A stretch of DNA of 64,000 bases from Metabacillus kandeliae. Lineage in GTDB: Bacteria > Bacillota > Bacilli > Bacillales > Bacillaceae. Every line of letters starts with the position of its first letter. Position 1 is the stretch's first letter. The notes under the pieces were generated by a model, which searched no databases, was not told where the DNA came from, and saw only the letters and a program-made list of their open reading frames with translations. Made by a program: the position numbers and the translations under genes. The DNA is taken from the NCBI RefSeq assembly GCF_021166585.1, contig NZ_JAJOZE010000009.1:1-64000 (forward strand), in the 5' to 3' direction. Below are positions 16,218 through 24,720 of this stretch, piece after piece.

Positions 16218-17504
16218 TCACCCCCTAAAAATCGGCAGCGAAACAGTAGCTGCAGTCCCCTTACTAAGCTCACTCTGATAGCGAATCGTCCCCTGGTGCT
16301 GCTCAATGATTGAAAAGGTAACAGTCAAACCGAGCCCTGTTCCTTTTTCTTTCATTGTAAAATAAGGTTCACCGAGCCTTGCGAGCTGTTCGGTTGTCAT
16401 GCCTACGCCGTTATCCATAATTTTAATCCTGATAAATTCATGGGAAGCGTAAGCTTTAATGGTTACTTTTCCTTCTGCTGCCGGCACGGCTTCGATCGCG
16501 TTTTTGACGAGGTTAAGAAAAACTTGCTTAAGTCTTGAAGAGTCTCCTTCGGTGAAGAGATCTTCAGCAATATGGGTTTCAAGGGAGACTGCCTTAAAGT
16601 TGGCGTAGGATGTCATGATTTTTCCTGCTTCGACAAGCAGTTCAGTGAGATTCAGTTTTTCTTTTTCAAAGTATTGCTGTCTGGCGAGATTAAGGTAGTC
16701 TGTAATGATTTCCTGGGCCCTGTCCAGCTCTGAGAGGACAAGGTCAGTGTATTCCTTGTTTTTAGGGTTATGTTCCCGTGCTTCTTTGCCCATCAGCTGA
16801 ATAAACCCTCTAACAACTGTTAAAGGATTGCGGACTTCATGGGCAACGCTTGCAGCGAGTTCGCTGGCGATGGCGAGTTTTTCGGATTTAATGATTCGGA
16901 TCCTGTAAAGGGCATTTTCAATAAGGTATTCTATGGCATAGACTTCTATTAAAAGACCGAATACGAATAAAGACCATTCCTCAGAGATCAGAATCCAATT
17001 ATGCTCAGATGGAGATAGGCTGATGAAGCCTGCGAGGCCAAGCAGGAGAAGGACGATGTGAAAAACGGCAATTTTGGTAGTGCCGATCAGAAAGGTCAGC
17101 AAGAGCTTTGTTGTGTATTTGAAGGAGTTCCATTTTTTTGATAAAAACAAAGGCAGTAAAAAGAAAATCGGCAGGGAAAAAAGGTTCACAATAAAGCAGT
17201 CTAACCCTGCAAAAAAGAAAAAATAAAACAGGAGTACGATCAGCACCATTACACCGGCAAGGGGACCTGCATATAGGATCGCTGTAACGAGCGGGATGAA
17301 TTGAAAATCAATGGCAACCCTGCCAAATAGAAATAAAGGATATAAAGCACACAGAATGCTGGAAATGGCACATAGGAAAAAAACCAGCCATTTGTTCAAA
17401 ATTGGACCTGATTTTATAGGCCTGCTGAGCAAAATGGTCTGGTAAAGAAATATAGGAAAAAGAATGAACGTAATATGTAAGATCAATTCTTTAATGAAAT
17501 CCAT
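16218..17504 (-). CDS. kinB: Sporulation histidine kinase KinB
   Basis: A 428-residue sensor kinase with six N-terminal membrane helices (about 5-200) and little extracellular sequence, as in KinB of the sporulation phosphorelay. The kinase part has the H box ASVAHEVRNPLTVVRGF, N box NLVKNAIEA, and DNGVGM / GTGLGLT ATP-lid motifs. In B. subtilis KinB phosphorylates Spo0F and depends on KapB. It lies downstream of patB on the same strand with a 166-bp gap containing a patB terminator, so it probably has its own promoter. Confidence 0.88.
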   Translation of the reverse strand: MDFIKELILHITFILFPIFLYQTILLSRPIKSGPILNKWLVFFLCAISSILCALYPLFLFGRVAIDFQFIPLVTAILYAGPLAGVMVLIVLLFYFFFFAGLDCFIVNLFSLPIFFLLPLFLSKKWNSFKYTTKLLLTFLIGTTKIAVFHIVLLLLGLAGFISLSPSEHNWILISEEWSLFVFGLLIEVYAIEYLIENALYRIRIIKSEKLAIASELAASVAHEVRNPLTVVRGFIQLMGKEAREHNPKNKEYTDLVLSELDRAQEIITDYLNLARQQYFEKEKLNLTELLVEAGKIMTSYANFKAVSLETHIAEDLFTEGDSSRLKQVFLNLVKNAIEAVPAAEGKVTIKAYASHEFIRIKIMDNGVGMTTEQLARLGEPYFTMKEKGTGLGLTVTFSIIEQHQGTIRYQSELSKGTAATVSLPIFRG

Positions 17505-17634
17505 CTTTTTTCACCTATGCCCTTATAAGATGAAACCATTATACCATGCTTTATTTTCTGAGAAATATCAGAATTGAGAGATTATTGGATTTTTATAGAA
17601 ATTTTTTGTCATTTCTTACCTAAAATAGAAGAAA

Positions 17635-17660
17635 GACTCCTGTCCATTAGGATAGGAGTC
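17635..17660 (-). terminator. patB terminator
   Basis: GACTCCTATCC and GGACAGGAGTC (minus-strand reading) form a stem followed by TTTCTTC. Confidence 0.7.
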
Positions 17661-17670
17661 CTGATTTTAT

Positions 17671-18840
17671 TTAGCGAAAAGCTTTTTCCAGACGAAGGAG
17701 CCCTTCCTGCAGAGTTGCTAGAGGGGTGCCGATGTTGATTCGTACAAAGCCTTCGCCGCCTGATCCGTATTTTGGACCCGGTTCAAGAGCAAGTTTGCCT
17801 TTATAAAGAAGCTGATGTTTCAGTTCCTGATCAGAAAGACCGGTTCCGCGGCAATCAAGCCAGATAAGGTAAGAAGCATCCGGCTTCATCACCTTTATCT
17901 CAGGAATGCGGTCTTCAATGAATGCTGTTAAAGCTGCTGTATGATTTTCCAGAAGGACCAGAAGCTGATCCAGCCAGGCAGAGCCTGTTTCATAAGCCGC
18001 TTTCATTGCTGTGATGGCCATGGCATTGAGGCCAAATTGTCCGTTCTTGTGCTGAACAGCGGCTATTTTATCACGGAAATCTTTGTTTTCAGTAATGATG
18101 GCGGATGCCTGCAGTCCTGCAAGATTAAATGTTTTGCTCGGGGCGATGCAGGTGATGCACTGCTGGGCGTATTCTTTTCCTAAAGAAGCAAAAGGATAAT
18201 GTCTTTTGCCAAAGAGCATCAAATCAGAATGTATTTCATCTGAAACAGCCGTAACTCCATGCTTAATGCATAAGTCGCCGATCTGGCGGAGCTCTTCCTC
18301 TGTCCATGCCCTGCCGCTCGGATTATGAGGGCTGCAGATGAGCATCATTTTGACCTCTGGCTGTGAAAGCTTGCTTTCGAGGTCTTCAAAATTGATGTAA
18401 TAGCGGCTGTCCTCTAAAAGGAGCGGGCTGTTTTCCACAACTCTTTCATTTTCTTCTATCATAGTAAAAAAGGGAGTGTAAACAGGTGACTGCAAAAGCA
18501 CCTTGTCTCCTTTTTCTGTCAGTGCCTGAATGACCACGCTGAGTGCTGTAACTACTCCTGAACTGAAAAGCATGGCTTCTTCACTGCTGATTTTCCATTG
18601 GTGCCGGGTTTCCGTCCATTTCATAATAGCTTCCTTTGCAGCAGCGTTCGGAAAAGTATAGCCGAACACGCCGTGCTCCACCCTTTCAACCAGTGCTTTC
18701 TTCACTTCCTGAGGAGCTTCAAAATCCATATCTGCGACCCACATTGGGAGAACATCACTTGTGCCGAACACTTCCTTTGTTCGGTCCCATTTTACAGATC
18801 CTGTTTCTGTTCTGATAATTTGCTTTTGAAATATGTCCAT
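17671..18840 (-). CDS. patB: PLP-dependent cystathionine beta-lyase PatB
   Basis: A 389-residue MalY/PatB aminotransferase-fold C-S lyase that splits cystathionine to homocysteine, pyruvate and ammonia. Markers: DVLPMWVADMDFEAP (family N-terminus), SPHNPSGRAW, SDEIHSDLML (cofactor-binding Asp) and the PLP lysine in APSKTFNLAGLQ. The start ATG follows GAGGTGAAC. Complete. Immediate neighbour of kinB, as in B. subtilis. Confidence 0.9.
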   Translation of the reverse strand: MDIFQKQIIRTETGSVKWDRTKEVFGTSDVLPMWVADMDFEAPQEVKKALVERVEHGVFGYTFPNAAAKEAIMKWTETRHQWKISSEEAMLFSSGVVTALSVVIQALTEKGDKVLLQSPVYTPFFTMIEENERVVENSPLLLEDSRYYINFEDLESKLSQPEVKMMLICSPHNPSGRAWTEEELRQIGDLCIKHGVTAVSDEIHSDLMLFGKRHYPFASLGKEYAQQCITCIAPSKTFNLAGLQASAIITENKDFRDKIAAVQHKNGQFGLNAMAITAMKAAYETGSAWLDQLLVLLENHTAALTAFIEDRIPEIKVMKPDASYLIWLDCRGTGLSDQELKHQLLYKGKLALEPGPKYGSGGEGFVRINIGTPLATLQEGLLRLEKAFR

Positions 18841-18979
18841 TTTTGTTCACCTCATTTAATAGCGTTCCATTTTCAGTTTTGTTAGTATGATCTCAATGGC
18901 TCAGAATGTGAAATGAATGTCTACCATTATCGTACATGTGCTAAAATAAATTTGCAAAAAGTATGAAGCGGGTGAAAAA

Positions 18980-19240
18980 ATGGAAACAAGACAGGCAAAC
19001 GGGCAAATGATGGAACTGCTTCTTAAGTGGGATCCGCTTCATTACGGAGAGGGTTTCTACGAAACAGAAGCAGTGGATGTGATCGGAGCTGTGCACACAC
19101 ATGACAACCCAGGTGAATTGGCTGAAACCATCCAAAAGATTTATGAGTTTTCTTTTGAACAGTGGATTCCTTTAAAGGAATGCCAGTCAATGGCCAATCA
19201 ATTGCTGATTATCAAAAATCAGGCCTCCTGTGACCTATAA
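18980..19240 (+). CDS. yugE: YugE-like protein (DUF1871)
   Basis: An 86-residue soluble helical protein matching YugE in length and position (between patB and yugF). Recognisable parts are LLKWDPLHYGEGFYETEAVDV and the C-terminal helix. GCGGGTG precedes the ATG. Function unknown; the family occurs in Bacillales. Confidence 0.75.
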   Translation: METRQANGQMMELLLKWDPLHYGEGFYETEAVDVIGAVHTHDNPGELAETIQKIYEFSFEQWIPLKECQSMANQLLIIKNQASCDL

Positions 19241-19244
19241 AGTA

Positions 19245-19279
19245 AGCCTGCGCTCTGTTGGAGAGCGCAGGCTATTTTT
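19245..19279 (+). terminator. yugE terminator
   Basis: AGCCTGCGCTCT and AGAGCGCAGGCT form a perfect 12-bp stem with a 5-nt loop, followed by ATTTTT. Confidence 0.85.
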
Positions 19280-19300
19280 ATTGATTTGCCTTGCTTATTA

Positions 19301-19455
19301 GGGGCTGAACGAGCGGCTTCCGCTTTTCTACATTGTCCAGCTCCAGCGCCTAGCCCCTCGAGTCGCTTCGAAAAATCCCAAAAAGTCTAAGACCGGACTT
19401 TTCGGGATTTTCCTCCAGCGCTTGTCGGGGCTGAACAGGCGCTTCCGCTTTTCTT
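19301..19455. repeat. Covarying-stem repeat family A, locus 1
   Basis: One full unit preceded by the right half of another. The left arm has GTCCAGCTCCAGCGCCTAGC followed by CCCTCGAG; the right arm has GCTTGTCGGGGCTGAACAGG followed by CGCTTCCGC. AGCGCCTAGCCCC pairs with GGGGCT...AGGCGCT. A core hairpin (AAAATCCC-AAAAGTC / GACTTTTCGGGATTTT, 19371-19411) sits inside. The unit abuts the yugF stop codon. Related copies lie at 34.9 and 52.8 kb. Confidence 0.85.
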
Positions 19456-20294
19456 TACGCATGGCAGAATTCAAAGATTTTTTCTGTTACGTGCAGCGGT
19501 TTTTCTTCTGGTACTAGGTGGCCGGTGTTTTTAAGGGCATGGAATCTGGCGTCTGGCAGGTCTTTGCTGAGGCGTCTGCCGACTTCGAGCGGGACGATTT
19601 TGTCTTCTTCTCCCCAGATAAGCAGGGAGGGCACTTCTATTTTTTTCAGCTCGGCTTCCGATAAGTCGCCTTCCCTGTCCCGGATCATTCTGGCGAGTGC
19701 CATAAAGATGGTGTCGTCCATAAATGGCTGCAGGTAGCCGTCCATCATTTCCTGGTCAATCAAAGATCTGTCATATACGACATTGCACAGGTTTTTCCAA
19801 ACCCCTTGCTTTGTCAGCCAGTGCTTAATGCAGAGGTAAAAGTATGGAACATACGATCCAAAGATTAAATGAGGCTGCAGTCTTTTCATATAGCTTGAAC
19901 TGCATAAGAGAACGGTTTTTGTGAACATGTCCGGCCTCTCCTTGGCAGCATAAAGAGAAATTTGCCCTCCCATGGAATGTCCCACTAATATAGCGTTTTT
20001 TACTTGCAGCTGTTCAAGCAGCTCAATCACCAAGCCAGCCATATTTTTGTAAGAATGAACAAAGTTGCGTGATTTTTCCGTTTTTCCGAAAGGAGGGAGA
20101 TCAATGGCAATCAGCCGGAATTCATCTCTCAAGAGCGGAATCAGTCTACGGTAGCTGAAGGTGGAAGAGAGAAATCCGTGGATCAGGACCATGGTCGGCT
20201 TGGATGGGTCCTTCTCGTATAATTCATAATGAACTTTAATGCCTTGAATGTTCACGTGAGATTGATGATACGGATTGTTTTGCATTGTAATCAC
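19455..20294 (-). CDS. yugF: Alpha/beta hydrolase YugF
   Basis: A 279-residue alpha/beta-hydrolase. HGFLSSTFSYRRL gives the oxyanion turn, VGHSMGGQ the nucleophile serine, WGEEDKIVP the acid region and NTGHLVPEE the catalytic histidine. All triad positions are present. Probably a soluble esterase or C-C hydrolase; the substrate is unknown. Start at ATG 20294, after an AGCTGGAGTGATTAC ribosome site. Position before alaR/alaT matches B. subtilis yugF. Confidence 0.88.
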   Translation of the reverse strand: MITMQNNPYHQSHVNIQGIKVHYELYEKDPSKPTMVLIHGFLSSTFSYRRLIPLLRDEFRLIAIDLPPFGKTEKSRNFVHSYKNMAGLVIELLEQLQVKNAILVGHSMGGQISLYAAKERPDMFTKTVLLCSSSYMKRLQPHLIFGSYVPYFYLCIKHWLTKQGVWKNLCNVVYDRSLIDQEMMDGYLQPFMDDTIFMALARMIRDREGDLSEAELKKIEVPSLLIWGEEDKIVPLEVGRRLSKDLPDARFHALKNTGHLVPEEKPLHVTEKIFEFCHA

Positions 20295-20491
20295 TCCAGC
20301 TAAGATAATTCTTCATCTTACAATCAGTAAGATATTTTCCATTAGTTTTACCTGTTCAAGGTGATTCACTCATGTAAAATCTACCCGAAAAGACAGGGTA
20401 AAAAACTGAAAATTCAGTCCTGATGGAAATATTTCATGATATAATGACCGCAGACTCTTTAAATAAGGATGGGAAATGGGAGGGATTACCT

Positions 20492-20992
20492 TTGAAATTG
20501 AATGCGAAAGAAACTGAACTGCTGGAAATCCTAAAAACAAATAGCCGCTTGCCGCTGGAAACTCTTTCAAAGATGGCAGACTTACCGCTTGAAGAAACAG
20601 AAGCCATCCTGAAAAAGCTGGAAGATGAAAAAGTTATTATTGATTACTCAGCTACGATTGACTGGCGCAAAGTAGAGGGTCATGAAACCGTTACAGCGAT
20701 GATCGATGTGAAAGTGGCGCCGAAAAGAGGTGTCGGATTTGATGGCATTGCTGAACGGATCTACCGGTTTAAAGAGGTTGAATCTGTCTATTTAATGTCA
20801 GGAGCCTATGATTTGTCGGTTGTTATTGAAGGCCGGTCCATGTCTGAGGTGGCGCATTTTGTTTCTGAAAAGCTTTCAACGCTTGATTCAGTTCTTTCAA
20901 CGACCACACACTTTATTCTGAAGAAATATAAGCATGACGGGAAAATTTTCGGGCCTGAAGAAGAAGACAAACGTATGCTGGTGACGCCGTAA
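20492..20992 (+). CDS. alaR: Lrp/AsnC-type regulator AlaR
   Basis: A 166-residue Lrp/AsnC regulator: an N-terminal winged helix (ELLEILKTNSRLPLETLSKM, about 6-25) and a C-terminal RAM ligand domain (about 65-145). I place the start at TTG 20492, eight bases after GGGAGG (20478-20483), giving MKLNAKETELL, the B. subtilis-like N-terminus. The ATG at 20423 would overlap a TATAAT element (20440-20445). It overlaps alaT by one base (TAATG), and in B. subtilis AlaR activates alaT for alanine synthesis. Confidence 0.88.
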   Translation: MKLNAKETELLEILKTNSRLPLETLSKMADLPLEETEAILKKLEDEKVIIDYSATIDWRKVEGHETVTAMIDVKVAPKRGVGFDGIAERIYRFKEVESVYLMSGAYDLSVVIEGRSMSEVAHFVSEKLSTLDSVLSTTTHFILKKYKHDGKIFGPEEEDKRMLVTP

Positions 20993-22185
20993 TGGATTGT
21001 TCGAAATACCTTTCTGAAACAGTATCTTCTATTAAACCATCCGGTATTCGGAAGTTTTTCGATTTGGCTGCAGGGATGGAAGGCGTTATTTCTCTTGGTG
21101 TGGGAGAACCTGATTTTGTGACATCATGGAATGTGAGGGAAGCATCCATCCTATCACTTGAAAAGGGATTTACTGCTTATACAGCCAATGCAGGTTTAAT
21201 GGAGCTTCGAAAAGAAATCGGATATTATTTAAACAAAAAATTTCACACACCTTACTCACCGGAGGATGAAATTTTAGTAACGGTAGGTGCAAGCCAGGCG
21301 CTAGATGTTGCCTTGCGTACAATAGTAAATCCAGGAGATGAAGTGCTGATTCCGGAACCTGCTTTTGTTGCCTACGGACCGCTTGTCGCTCTTTCAGGCG
21401 GCAAGCCTGTCCCGCTGCCTGTGAGTGAGGAAAATGGATTTCAGCTATCAGCAAACCAAGTTGAAAGGGCTGCAGGGCCAAAAACAAAGGCGATCGTGAT
21501 TTGCTCGCCTAATAATCCGACAGGCTCTGTCATTCAAAAAGAAGAGCTTGCAGCCATCAGCCGTGTTATTCAGAAAAAGGATCTGATTGCTGTTTCTGAT
21601 GAAATATATGCTGAGCTGGCATATGATGCGGATTATACCAGCCTTGCAGCGATCCCTGGCATGAGAGAACGGACAATTTTGATTTCCGGCCTCTCTAAAG
21701 GCTTTGCCATGACAGGCTGGCGGATCGGGTATGTCTGCGCTCCTGCCGGCTTTTTGCAGCAGATGCTGAAAATTCATCAATACAGCATGATGTGCGCTCC
21801 GACGATGTCCCAATATGCTGCACTTGAAGCGCTTCAGAACGGGCTTGAGGACGCGGAGTCCATGAAAAAGGACTATAAACGCCGGAGAAATTATTTTGTG
21901 AAATCGCTGAATGAGATTGGCTTATCCTGTCATCTTCCAGGCGGTGCCTTTTATGCTTTTCCATCCATTCAGTCAACTGGAATGAGTTCGGAAGAATTTG
22001 CAGAGCAGCTTCTGATCGAAGAAAAAGTTGCAGTTGTGCCGGGAAATGTATTTGGGGAATCTGGAGAAGGATATATCAGGTGTTCGTATGCCTCATCCAT
22101 GAATCAGCTGCAGGAAGCCTTGAACAGGATGAATGCTTTCTTAAAGCGAAGAAAAGGCTTGCACCTGAAAGCCGTTAATCAGTAA
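20992..22185 (+). CDS. alaT: Alanine aminotransferase AlaT
   Basis: A 397-residue class I/II aminotransferase that makes alanine from pyruvate. Motifs: SPNNPTGSV, SDEIYAELAY (cofactor Asp/Tyr), PLP lysine in SGLSKGFAMTGWRIGY, and the substrate-carboxylate arginine in GYIRCSYA. Its start overlaps the alaR stop, so the two are translated together. Two hairpins follow the stop codon. The C-terminal tail (KRRKGLHLKAVNQ) is slightly longer than usual but harmless. Confidence 0.9.
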   Translation: MDCSKYLSETVSSIKPSGIRKFFDLAAGMEGVISLGVGEPDFVTSWNVREASILSLEKGFTAYTANAGLMELRKEIGYYLNKKFHTPYSPEDEILVTVGASQALDVALRTIVNPGDEVLIPEPAFVAYGPLVALSGGKPVPLPVSEENGFQLSANQVERAAGPKTKAIVICSPNNPTGSVIQKEELAAISRVIQKKDLIAVSDEIYAELAYDADYTSLAAIPGMRERTILISGLSKGFAMTGWRIGYVCAPAGFLQQMLKIHQYSMMCAPTMSQYAALEALQNGLEDAESMKKDYKRRRNYFVKSLNEIGLSCHLPGGAFYAFPSIQSTGMSSEEFAEQLLIEEKVAVVPGNVFGESGEGYIRCSYASSMNQLQEALNRMNAFLKRRKGLHLKAVNQ

Positions 22186-22200
22186 AAAGAACAAAAAAAG

Positions 22201-22284
22201 GGACAAAGCAGCGTTTACTTTGTCCTCAACAAAAGGGGGGAATACTAGAAAGCCTTTGTTGCTTATCTAATTCCCCCTTTTTTT
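22201..22284 (+). terminator. Tandem hairpins after alaT, possible competing folds
   Basis: First hairpin: GGACAAAG / CTTTGTCC (22201-22225). Then AAGGGGGGAAT pairs with ATTCCCCCTT and ends in a seven-T tract (22233-22284), a strong terminator. The upstream CAACAAAAGG can instead pair with CCTTTGTTG in the terminator loop, so the two folds exclude each other. Most simply the alaRT terminator; an attenuator for the sigma gene is possible. Confidence 0.6.
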
Positions 22285-22343
22285 ATGGGCTAAACATCAA
22301 AGTATAAAAAAATCGCTATTTTTTTTTGTTTTTTTCTGCTGCT

Positions 22344-22372
22344 TGAAACAAACAGGAATCAGCGAGCGTTTT
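22344..22372 (+). promoter_or_regulatory. Candidate ECF-sigma autoregulatory promoter
   Basis: TGAAAC (22344-22349), a 17-bp spacer and CGTTTT (22367-22372) resemble the -35 AAC and -10 CGT elements of Bacillus ECF promoters. It lies about 65 bp before the sigma gene, so autoregulation is likely. Confidence 0.5.
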
Positions 22373-22436
22373 ATATCGTAAGAAAAGGAAATGCCCTGGC
22401 AGATTTAACACTAACAGCAGGCAGGAGGTTTGAAAG

Positions 22437-22997
22437 ATGGAGGATGAAGAACTTGTCAAAAGGGCAAGAAAAGGAAACGCAGCGGCATTTCAGCAGCTTG
22501 CTGAGCGGTACTATCCTGCAGTAGAGCGGTTTGCCTACCAGCTTGGAAACAGGCAGGAAGATGTAAAGGATGTTGCGCAAGAGGTGTTTTTAAGAGTTTA
22601 CCGTTTTCTGGATCAGTTTTCGCAGGCGAAGTTTTCAACCTGGCTTTATAAAATTACTCTTAATGTAACGAGAGATATGGCGAGAAAGAGGAATTCATCT
22701 TTAAAGAAGATTTGGAAGCTGCAGCAGGATTATAAAGAAGAATATGAAGAAGTCGAGGGATCGCTTCTTCAGGATGAAAAAAGCAGAGAGCTTCATGCCT
22801 GCATTCAAAAGCTTGATGAAAAGTACAAAGTGCCGATTATCCTGTTTTATTTTCACGAAAAAAAATACGAAGAAATTGCAGACATATTATCTTTAACGCT
22901 TTCCACTGTCAAAACGAGAATTTTGCGGGGAAAAGCCTTGTTAAAGAAGTCACTCGAAGAAAAGAAGCGGAAAGAAGGTGATTTTAATGAACGATAA
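22437..22997 (+). CDS. ECF-type RNA polymerase sigma factor
   Basis: A 186-residue sigma-70 family factor with only regions 2 and 4. Region 2 (about 10-80): LAERYYPAVERFAYQL, DVAQEVFLRVYRFL and TWLYKITLNVTRD. Region 4 (about 115-170): LDEKYKVPIILFYFHEKKYEEI and LTLSTVKTRILRGKALL. GGAGG lies seven bases before ATG. It overlaps the next gene, which encodes a membrane protein of anti-sigma layout. Not clearly SigX, SigW, SigM or SigV; the target genes are unknown. Located in the accessory block with pel. Confidence 0.9.
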   Translation: MEDEELVKRARKGNAAAFQQLAERYYPAVERFAYQLGNRQEDVKDVAQEVFLRVYRFLDQFSQAKFSTWLYKITLNVTRDMARKRNSSLKKIWKLQQDYKEEYEEVEGSLLQDEKSRELHACIQKLDEKYKVPIILFYFHEKKYEEIADILSLTLSTVKTRILRGKALLKKSLEEKKRKEGDFNER

Positions 22998-24597
22998 GGA
23001 ATTTGAAAACAGGATGGAAATGCTGCACAAAGATTATGACAGCATCCCTCTCCAATCGTCCACAAAGGAAATTCTTCAGCACATTGCTGCTAAAGAACCA
23101 AAGAGAAAAAGAGGGGTATTTAAGTGGCTTCCGATTGCCATGAGTGCCGCCGCCTTTTTTCTGATCATCGGGCTGCTTGGCAGCTACTATTACCAGACTG
23201 GCTTCAATCAGGGAAGTGCTCCGGCTAAAGTACAGCCTCCTTCAAATGAGGAAGTGAAGAAAGAAAAGGACCGGATTAACAAGCTGTATGAAGAAAGAGT
23301 TCAAAAGTTAGAGAACAGTCTTCATTTTCCTGAAGCCTGGCAATATGCTTTTGTTCAGGAAGCCATTTCATCCAAAAACAATTTTATCGGACGCACCAGT
23401 TTCCGTTCAAAGGAAGAGCTTGAGCAGAATGCCTCAAAAGCGGCCGCTGATATTGAACTAAAGCTTTTAACACCTTCTGAACAGCTTCAGCAGTTTGACG
23501 AATTGAAAAAGGAAAAGAAACCTATCCCGATGGCTTCCTTTATGACGCTGCTGTCAAAACAGGATCAGCTGATTGAAAGGTATATTGAAAGTACGAAGAA
23601 GTACGCAGAAAAGGAACAAGCAGGGGGGCGCTATGTAACAGCCTCTGACCTAAATGAACAAGGAAGCAGCCAAGAGAATGCCGAACTCCATGAAATTTTG
23701 CAAAACGGCTTTGCTTTCTATGATGAGGGAGAAGGCTTCGTTTCTGTAAAAATTGACTATAACCGCTTAAAATCCCAATACGGAGAGCTGCTGGATAAAG
23801 AAACAAGAGATTTTCTGGATTTCATGCTCCTGAATCCTGCCATGACAGATGGCTCTTTAAATGTGAAGCCGGATGAGCTGAAAAACCGCTTGCTGAATAT
23901 GGAAAACTTCATCTTGAGGCATCAGAGCTTTGAAGAAATTTATAAATTAAAAAAACTTTATGCATTAACATTGAATCAATATCTTACTGCTCCCACCAAC
24001 CCAAACACTGGCGAAGATGGGAAGCAGGAAGCCATTCAGTCATTCGAGTCTCTACTGAAGGAAGAAAAACAAAGTCAGACAGCAGGAACAGTGAGAGAGT
24101 ATTATAGCAAGCTGAAGGATTATTTGGCTTCTAACGCTCCGCAGCCGGACATTACGGAGCAGCGGCTGCCAGACTTTTTAGGAAATGTGAACAGCCAGCA
24201 GTTAAGTTTTTATAATGTTTTCCCGCTCACAGAGCGGCTGCAGTCCTTTTACCAGCAGGTGAAAAAGGCTGATGCTCTTTCGGAAATTGACGGACTGCCA
24301 GGCTTAACAGCGGCAGCTGACCTGGATATTCCGAGAGTGTATTGGTATGCCCTTTACAAAAAAGATTATGAAACGGCCTATAAGCTGCTTTCAGGCAGCG
24401 TAAGAAACAGTCTTACTTTGCAGGCATTCAAGCAAAAGATTCTGGATAAAGGAGAGGATTTTCAGAAACTCTCCAACATGGCAAAAGATCTTGGAAGCGA
24501 GGAAGGCAGCGTTCAGCTGTATTTGGAAGATGGAAAAATTTATACCATTAAAACAGCCTATGAAGGGGAATTTAAGGTGATTGATGCAGTGGAATAA
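22987..24597 (+). CDS. Membrane anti-sigma factor with large outside domain
   Basis: A 536-residue protein: a short cytoplasmic segment (1-44, probable sigma-binding part), one membrane helix (about 47-67, WLPIAMSAAAFFLIIGLLGS) and a 465-residue extracytoplasmic region rich in charged helices, with a cystatin/NTF2-like looking end (YTIKTAYEGEFKVIDAVE). I choose ATG 22987, six bases after AAGGTG; GTG 22978 is the alternative. It overlaps the sigma gene by 11 bp. The outside domain is far larger than in RsiX or RsiV and is not recognised; it may sense the envelope signal. Confidence 0.75.
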   Translation: MNDKEFENRMEMLHKDYDSIPLQSSTKEILQHIAAKEPKRKRGVFKWLPIAMSAAAFFLIIGLLGSYYYQTGFNQGSAPAKVQPPSNEEVKKEKDRINKLYEERVQKLENSLHFPEAWQYAFVQEAISSKNNFIGRTSFRSKEELEQNASKAAADIELKLLTPSEQLQQFDELKKEKKPIPMASFMTLLSKQDQLIERYIESTKKYAEKEQAGGRYVTASDLNEQGSSQENAELHEILQNGFAFYDEGEGFVSVKIDYNRLKSQYGELLDKETRDFLDFMLLNPAMTDGSLNVKPDELKNRLLNMENFILRHQSFEEIYKLKKLYALTLNQYLTAPTNPNTGEDGKQEAIQSFESLLKEEKQSQTAGTVREYYSKLKDYLASNAPQPDITEQRLPDFLGNVNSQQLSFYNVFPLTERLQSFYQQVKKADALSEIDGLPGLTAAADLDIPRVYWYALYKKDYETAYKLLSGSVRNSLTLQAFKQKILDKGEDFQKLSNMAKDLGSEEGSVQLYLEDGKIYTIKTAYEGEFKVIDAVE

Positions 24598-24602
24598 ACA
24601 GA

Positions 24603-24632
24603 AAACCAGCGGGAATATTCCCGCTGGTTTTT
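24603..24632. terminator. Terminator after anti-sigma gene
   Basis: AAACCAGCGGGAAT and ATTCCCGCTGGTTT form a near-perfect stem with flanking A and T runs. Confidence 0.85.
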
Positions 24633-24720
24633 CATTTCTGTAAAAGAAGTACAAATAATTGACATTTAATTTCCTATACTCGAAGATAGAAACATGTTTG
24701 ATGTAGAAATATGTCGAGTT

